Source: Nepenthes gracilis
Taxonomy: Eukaryota; Streptophyta; Magnoliopsida; Caryophyllales; Nepenthaceae
Assembly (NCBI GenBank): GCA_033239525.1
Contig: BSYO01000003.1
Span: 26,839,540-26,903,539 of the forward strand
DNA length: 64,000 nt
Direction: 5' to 3'
The notes beneath the pieces are model-generated. The model was not told where the DNA came from. It was given only the letters and a program-made list of their open reading frames with translations, and ran no database searches. Positions 58,015-64,000 of this stretch are shown here, in pieces. The position numbers and the translations under genes are program-made. Each line of letters starts with the position of its first letter. Positions within the stretch are counted from its first letter, which is position 1.

Positions 58015-60556
58015 TGACGCGGTGTGGAAGAGTCCTCGGTCTCTGTTGTCACAGGAGGTGACCTCCTTTTGGCCTGCGAGTCTGAGGACTCTGTGAGCAT
58101 GACCGAGGAGGCCTCTGACTGGGTGGTGAATTCTGGCGCATCCATACACGTCACCTTCAGGAGAGAGCGATTCTCCACTTACACTCCAAATGCCCCAGTA
58201 ATGTTGAAGATGGGCAACATGGAGACGTCCGAGATCATTCGACGTGCTGACGTCTCCTTGGTAACAAACAATAGAGCCCGACTGATTTTGAGGGACGTCT
58301 GACATGTCTCCGATATTCATATGAATACCATTTCAGTAGAACAACTTGATGACGAAGGCTACTGTAGCGTCTTTTGTGACTGCGGTTTCAACCCGACAAA
58401 GGATTCTTTGGTGGTTGCCCGAGGAGTAAAAGCCTCCGGCCTTTACACGCTGAAAGCCAAAGCCGAGGTGGCAGAGGTGAATGCCACTACATGTGTGGAG
58501 TCCTCGGGCCTGTGGCCTAAAAAGCTTGGACATATGAGTGAAAGGGGTATGAGTTATCTGGCCAGGAAGGATCTCATCCCAATGATGGATGAGGAGAGGC
58601 CGAGGACTTTCCCTCACTGTATGGCAGGGAAGCAACGGAGAGTCTTCTTTCAAGAAGACGCATCTTCTAGAACGTCCGAGATCCTAGAGCTCGTCCACAC
58701 AGATGTGTGTGGTCCCCTCCCGGAAAGGTCTTTTGGAGGAGCACAATACTTTGTCTCCTTCATTGACGATTGCTCGAGGAAACTATGGGTGTTCCCGTTG
58801 AAGACCAAGGATCAGGTTGCGGGAATCTTTGAGCAGTTTCATATCCTCGTAGAGCGTGAGATCGGGAGAAGGTTGAAGGCCGTCCGGAGCGACAACGGTG
58901 GAGAGTACATTAGGACCTTTGATGCCGTTGCAGAGCCCACGGCATCAAACATCAAAGGACTCCACCGAAGACGCCATAGTTGAATGGCGTGGCCGAGAGG
59001 ATGAATCGCATCCTTATAGAAAGGGTCAGGTGCATGTTGTCCGAGGCCAGGCTTCCATGATCATTTTAGGCCAAGGCCTTGAAAGCGACCGTCCACGTGA
59101 TCAACTAGTCACCCAATAAGCTTCTGGACAGGGAAGTTCCAGAGAAGATTTGGACCGGAAAGGAACCAGCTTACAACCATCTTCGGACATTTGGCTGCAA
59201 GGCCTTTGTTCATATTCCGAGAGATGAGAGGAGCAGGCTAGAGCCAAAGACAAAGCAATATGTCTTTCTGGGCTATGACGAGGACGAACTTGAGAATAGG
59301 TTCTATGATCCAAAGGAAAGGAAGCTGGTCCGGTCCCGAGATGTGGTCTTCATTGAGAAAGAGACCATCGAGGATATTGGAAAATAGAAGAAGTCTCAAC
59401 CCAATACTTTCCGGACGGACAGAGTTGATGATGATACTGTCTATCCAGTGTCACTTGAGTCCGATGTCGGCGGATCAAGAGTGGCTAGCAACCATGATGA
59501 GGCAATTCCAGTGCCTCAGGAGAATCAGGTTAAAGATCTGGCCCCTCAACAGGCCAAGATGGCCCCTGTGAGATGGTCGTCTAGGGAGAGACGTCCGTCC
59601 ATCCGCCTTCCAACAAGTGAGTACGTCCTCACTGATGCTGGAGAACCTAAAGATTTTGGTGAGGCTATGTGTAGCGCTCAGAAGGATAAATGGTTTGTGG
59701 CCATGAAGGAAGAAATGACCTCTCTTCATGAAAATCATACATTTGAACTGGCTAAACTGTCCAAGGGGAAGAAGGCCCTGAAAAACAAGTGGGTCTTCCA
59801 ACTGAAGACGACCGAGGATGCGAGCAGATCAAGACACAAGGCACAGCTTGTGGTGAAGGGCTTTGGTCAATGCAAGGGTATTGACTTTGATAAAATTTTC
59901 GCACCTGTTGTGAAGATGTCCTCCGTCCGTGTTGTGCTCAGACTAGCAGCGGCTTTGGATCTAGAGATTGAGCAACTGGACGTCTGGACAGTTTTTCTCC
60001 ATGGAGATCTTGAGGAAGCGATCTATATGGAGCAGCCAGATGGTTTTGAAGTCAAGGAGAAGGAAGGACTGGTCCGTCGTTTGAAGAAGAGCTTGTACAG
60101 GCTGAAGCAAGCTCCAAGACAATGGTACCGAAAGTTTGAGTCTGTCATGGTCGAACGAGGATACCATAAGACTACTTCCGACCACTGTGTCTTCGTCCCG
60201 AAATTTTCAAAAAACGACTTCGTCATCCTCCTCCTTTATGTGGATAACATGCTGGTTGTGAGACAAAACAGTACTCGGATCAAAGAACTAAAAGAGCAAC
60301 TGGGGCAGTCTTTCGCCATGAAAGACCTTGGACCGGCAAAGCAGATTCTGGGGATCAGAAATTTTTGCGACCGAGGGGACAAGAAGCTCTGGCTGTCCCA
60401 AGAAGGCTATGTTGAAAAGGTACTTCAGCGATTCAACATGAAAAACTCCAAACCTGTCAGTACCCCTCTGGCCAACCATTTTAGGCTAAGCAAGTAACAG
60501 TGTCCGTTCTCGGCCATAGGTAGTCTGATGTACGCGGTCGTGTGTACGCGGTCGGA
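58015..60556 (+). pseudogene. Copia pol: protease, integrase, RT (truncated)
   Basis: Protease: DWVVNSGASIHVT, where the catalytic Asp of D-S-G is Asn (58129-58131). Integrase: GLWPKKLGHMSERGM and PHCMAGKQRR (the zinc-binding region), LVHTDVCGPLPE, FVSFIDDCSRKLWVFPLK and RSDNGGEY in 58321-58983, then a frameshift with GVAERMNRI and WTGKEPAYNHLRTFGCKAF. RT: 59448-60497, with KNKWVFQLK, KAQLVVKGFGQ, VFLHGDLEEAIYMEQPDGF, LYRLKQAPRQWY and LLYVDNMLV, where the catalytic YVDD is YVDN (Asn at 60246-60248). A stop follows NHFRLSK, and the frame continues to CTRSD at 60556. Confidence 0.9.
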
Positions 60557-60740
60557 TGAAATATTTTTATCTGATAAAATTAGAATTATTTATTATTTTC
60601 GGTAATTTTGGGTAATTCGGACACGAGAAAAAAAAATTAATTAAATGTTATAAAATTTTGGAGAATAATTGAATCTAATCGGCCGGCGTTTGAAATGCGT
60701 TGTTCGGTTGCCCGAATATCGTGATTTGAAGAAAAACGGA

Positions 60741-60787
<47 letters not shown>

Positions 60788-63700
60788 CATATTAAATAAT
60801 AATAATAATAATAATAACAGTAAAAAACATAGGAAAACAAAAAGAAAACAAAATTAATAATAATAAAAGAAAAACGTGGAAAATGAAAATGTAAAAGCAG
60901 AAGGAAGAAAGAAGGAAAAGCAAATGCAAGGGAGAGAGGGAAATTTTGCACATGCTGCCTCTCACGTGATCACTTTCCCTTCCCCCTTTTTATTTTGGGG
61001 AAATCGTGGGTTTGGCAGAAGCAAAAACAGCAGCAGCAGCCGCGTGAAGAAGGGGAAAAACCAGCGTGTGCGTGAGGGTTTCGCGAAAAGAAAAATGAGG
61101 AGATCGAGGCCGTGGAGTTCGAATTTGGCTTCAAGCTAATTAGAGAAATTGTAGAGCACGTCGATGCAAGTACATCTATACCATTTTTCTTCCGTTTCTA
61201 TTGATTTTCGTCCGATCCTCTTCGGGTATTTTGTCCCGATACCCGACCCCATATATATCATTGTGATGCCTATAGTATAATTATATATATATATGTGAAA
61301 TTTATCATTTGATTCATTGTTTCCACACCGTTATGCGCATCCGAAAACCCTCACCCACGCGCGTGTACTGTTCAGGCATGATCGGGTGGATTTCGGCCTT
61401 TGATTTTTGGGGCTTTCGCATGAATTAGGACTAGAATGTGATTACCCATATCTCCCATAAGTTAATTTATCGGTTGGGTATTCGATTTGGTGGAATTATG
61501 TAAAATTCTGTTCGTGAAACCCTAACCCTACGCCCGGGAGGTTTCGGGCTTCGATTTTTGGGGCTTTTGATGTATTTGGGACTAGATTATGATTATACAT
61601 GACTTGGGTAAGTTGATTTACCGATTGGGTATCCAAAATTGTGAAATTTGGTGGAAATTCGTTCACGAAGCCCTTGTCCGCGCCCGGATACAGTTTGAGC
61701 TTCTATTTGGAGTTAAATGTATAAATTGACTTGAGATTATAGTTTCTCATGCCTTGGGTTCGATAAATTACCTGTTGGATGTCCAAAATTTCGACAATTA
61801 ATCGATTGTGTATATGTGCACTATTCACGTGTACTTTCACATGTACTGTTCACCCGAGAATTTTGGATGACATTTTGTGTAGTGTTTTCATATTTAAATG
61901 CCGATTAAGTGATATGTATTTGTGTAGTTTCAATTGTTCAATTTGAAAGTTTCGGCATGCCCAATTTCGAAGGAATTCGTATTCAGAAACTCTTCAAGTT
62001 AATCTGTTCCTTCCGGAGAGAGAAGAAGTTGATGTACGATAGTAAGCACAAAGAGGAGAGGGGGAAATCACTTGGCCCAATCCACTTCCGGTAAAAATAA
62101 CGGTAGATCGGGCCAGGCAAGTGTACTTCGGACGTTGTTTTTCGTTTTTACCGTTTCCTCTTGCATTAAAGTTGATAAAAATACTTTAAAATAATGTTGA
62201 TGCATGTTTAAAGTAAATGAAGCATATTTCCTTCGATTGATCGGTTAGACTTTGTATTTATCCATGTTTATTGCAAGTTTTTGCTTCGATTTCATGTACA
62301 AGCATGTAAATAGTGTTCGATTTGGTTCCGAAAATATGTGTGAAACCCTAACTCAAAAATTTTGGAAATTTTTGGCTAAATTGCATGATTTAGTATATGT
62401 GTATGAATTTATGGCATTAATTTCATGAATAAGCACATGTTTAGCGATCGATTTAAGTCTGAAAGTTTTGGCGAAGCCCTAAGTACGAAAATGAAGGGAT
62501 TTTGATGATTTTTTAACCGTAGCTCCTGTTATATAAAAGTTAATTGACATTGAAATGAAGCTTTCGGTATAATTTGTTTTTGAAAATTTACACGGACTTA
62601 TACCGATGAAAATTCCATGCATTGTTGAAATAAAACTGAAGGAGTTTTTAGACCGTTACCGTACATTCTGAAGTTAACTGAAAGTGAATTGTGAAACTAT
62701 GATTATGAAAGAAGGTTTTCAATAAATAGGTTATTTTCATTACTGTTATTTAAGACCCGGGATTGACTACAGTCCGGATAGGTTCTCCAGCATGTCTTAG
62801 GATTTTACGGTGGTAATCGAAGATAACTCTGTCCATGGAGTTATTTGTGATCCGTCCTTCCTCGGGGCTTTACGGTCAGGAGGAATCACAGCTATGGCCT
62901 ACCTTTGGGTGGCATACAGTATAGATCCCTCGAGATGAGATACACATGTTACAGTCATAGGCCTTGGATTGTGTGGAGTGAATACAATCTATCCTTAATT
63001 ATTCACCCCTTCAGCTAGTAGGGTATACTAGCAGTCTCATTCACCGTTATCTTTATGTTCTCACATTTCACGATTTACGTTCTGATTTCATATTCTGATT
63101 TACCCGTTTACAATTTATCGATTCTGATTTACCATTTACGATTTACGATTCATATTCTGATTCACCAATTACGATTTATCGATTACGATTTACGTTTGAT
63201 TTACGATTACGATTTTACGATTGCGATTTCTGATTTTACGATTTACGAAGTTTAATATCGTCAAAGTATGCTTTTTCTGTTTCCTAAATTATATTTTGTT
63301 TAACCGTTCTGTTTCTGTACAGCTATATAACCGTTCTGCATCATTGTTTTACCGTTCATATGCATGTACATTGTTGGGTCCCGATTCACTGTTTTATTAT
63401 TATTTTTCCTTCAGATGAGACAGTAGAGTTAGTGCCTGACGAAAAAGAGTGAGCAAAAGAAATTTTTGAAGACTTTTGAGGATCTGAAGCATTTTGGAGC
63501 CATTTTGGGAGAGCCTGTTGACGTAAAAGCTTGACTGATCATGTGATTTTGTATACTGATATTGTATTTATGGATGTTCATGCACATGTGAATTTTGTAT
63601 AGAATGCATATGATGTATGTGATAGTAAAAGAAAAACTATGCTTCCGCAGGTTATTAGTTTAGCTTCCACTCTGAACTTTTGGATATACTGTACAGGTCC

Positions 63701-63982
63701 TAGACGGCATCTCGTTATTGAACTGTTAGTGTCGCTAACGCTTTTATAGATTTATGCCATGGATGGCACATGTGATCCTGTGATGCATGTTGTAGGAAGA
63801 ATTGTGAATAATTGATAGTTGTATGCTTGTGATAGTTGATCATACATTGTGTATTTTTAGAATTTTATTCAGTTACAACGGAGGCTCTGTTGAAATTTTT
63901 GCAGAAGGCTTACCTTGTAAGTTAGCCCTGCTCTTGTCTTGACAGAAGCTTTTGAGGGGAAGAAAAAATCTGTTTCGTCACA
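60557..63982 (+). mobile_element. 3.4-kb gypsy-type LTR within copia sequence, no matching TSD
   Basis: Begins TGAAATATTTTT and ends TTTCGTCACA, like the other gypsy-type LTRs (starts TGTAATA, ends CGTGACA). It shares with them a GGCCGGCGTTTGAAATGCG-type block near the start (compare GCTGGCGCTCGATATGCGCC at about 34512), a microsatellite next to it (60749-60786) and a leader-like zone. The flanking five bases are TCGGA and CCTCT, which do not match. No primer-binding site follows the right end. Frames inside are short and unsupported. Confidence 0.75.
63058..63250 (+). repeat. Degenerate GATTTAC heptamer-like array
   Basis: About 190 bp built from variants of GATTTACGATT, GATTTATCGATT and TTCTGATTTAC, with more than ten GATTTA or GATTAC cores. 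Internal to the LTR. Confidence 0.9.
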
Positions 63983-64000
63983 CCTCTTGCCAACCATTTT
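63983..64000 (+). pseudogene. Scrap of copia pol at the window end
   Basis: Read with the last LTR bases, the end gives VTPLANHF, the motif also present upstream at about 60458-60481 as VSTPLANHF. Two of 21 compared bases differ, so it is a second copy or a duplicated segment. It is cut by the window edge. Confidence 0.65.

Larger units (their letters stand above)
56422..60556 (+). mobile_element. Ty1/copia element, 5' LTR to mid RNase H, truncated
   Basis: The 5' LTR (56422-57197), primer-binding site, gag, protease, integrase and RT are in order on the plus strand. It breaks off after SLMYAVVCTRSD at 60556, where a gypsy-type LTR begins. No 3' LTR lies in the window, so the end and target duplication cannot be checked. 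Confidence 0.9.

Noticed and set aside
1..64000. CRISPR arrays, bacterial operons, rRNA or complete tRNA genes
   Set aside because: None seen. The tandem arrays have no uniform spacers, and introns plus plant retroelements show a plant nuclear genome.

Overview
This is nuclear DNA of a seed plant, most likely a eudicot. It is AT-rich and rich in simple repeats, genes carry short GT-AG introns, and most of the sequence is LTR retrotransposon. Recognisable host sequence is one apparently intact gene (UDP-rhamnose synthase, RHM), two decayed relics (an ABCC/MRP transporter and a class I trehalose-6-phosphate synthase), and two gene fragments carried inside a DNA transposon (AGO4-like and MOR1-like).

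Layout. 1-7.3 kb: AT-rich intergenic DNA. 7.3-17.9 kb: a candidate non-autonomous CACTA (En/Spm) element holding intron-containing fragments of an AGO4-clade Argonaute and of the microtubule protein MOR1, itself split by a Ty1/copia element (11481-17239). 17.9-22 kb: intergenic. About 22.07-24.25 kb: a large inverted repeat, arms about 0.95 kb, with mirrored promoter-like arms. 24885-27297: a solo LTR with target duplication TAAAT. 29.0-46.4 kb: a Russian-doll nest. The ABCC pseudogene (minus strand) is split at a 5' splice site by a 3.4-kb solo LTR (29544-45985, duplication ACATA). That LTR is split by a Ty3/gypsy Tat-lineage element (32858-45915, duplication ATTTT), and that element is split by another solo LTR (34393-36922, duplication GGTTT). 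46.36-48.9 kb: the 3' half of a second Tat element in the opposite orientation, fused to the ABCC relic. 49.3-50.4 kb: TPS1 relic with introns and a stop. 50620-52032: solo LTR packed with W-boxes, duplication ATCAT. 53.7-55.8 kb: the RHM gene. 56.4-60.56 kb: a decayed copia element beginning about 590 bp upstream of the RHM start codon. 60557-63982: a 3.4-kb gypsy-type LTR with copia sequence on both sides that is not collinear.

How it fits together. RHM would make UDP-L-rhamnose for cell walls and flavonoid glycosides; it is the only locus here that reads as functional, and it is hemmed in by retroelements. The Tat element shows the hallmarks of its lineage: gag-PR-RT-RNaseH, a second archaeal-type RNase H and integrase on one strand, an antisense ORF (Transposase_28-like plus coiled coil), and a tandem-repeat array between that ORF and the 3' LTR, seen in both copies. 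Boundaries stated to the base were read from TG..CA ends and matching target duplications; exon limits in pseudogenes come from splice signals and remembered family similarity, without database searches.
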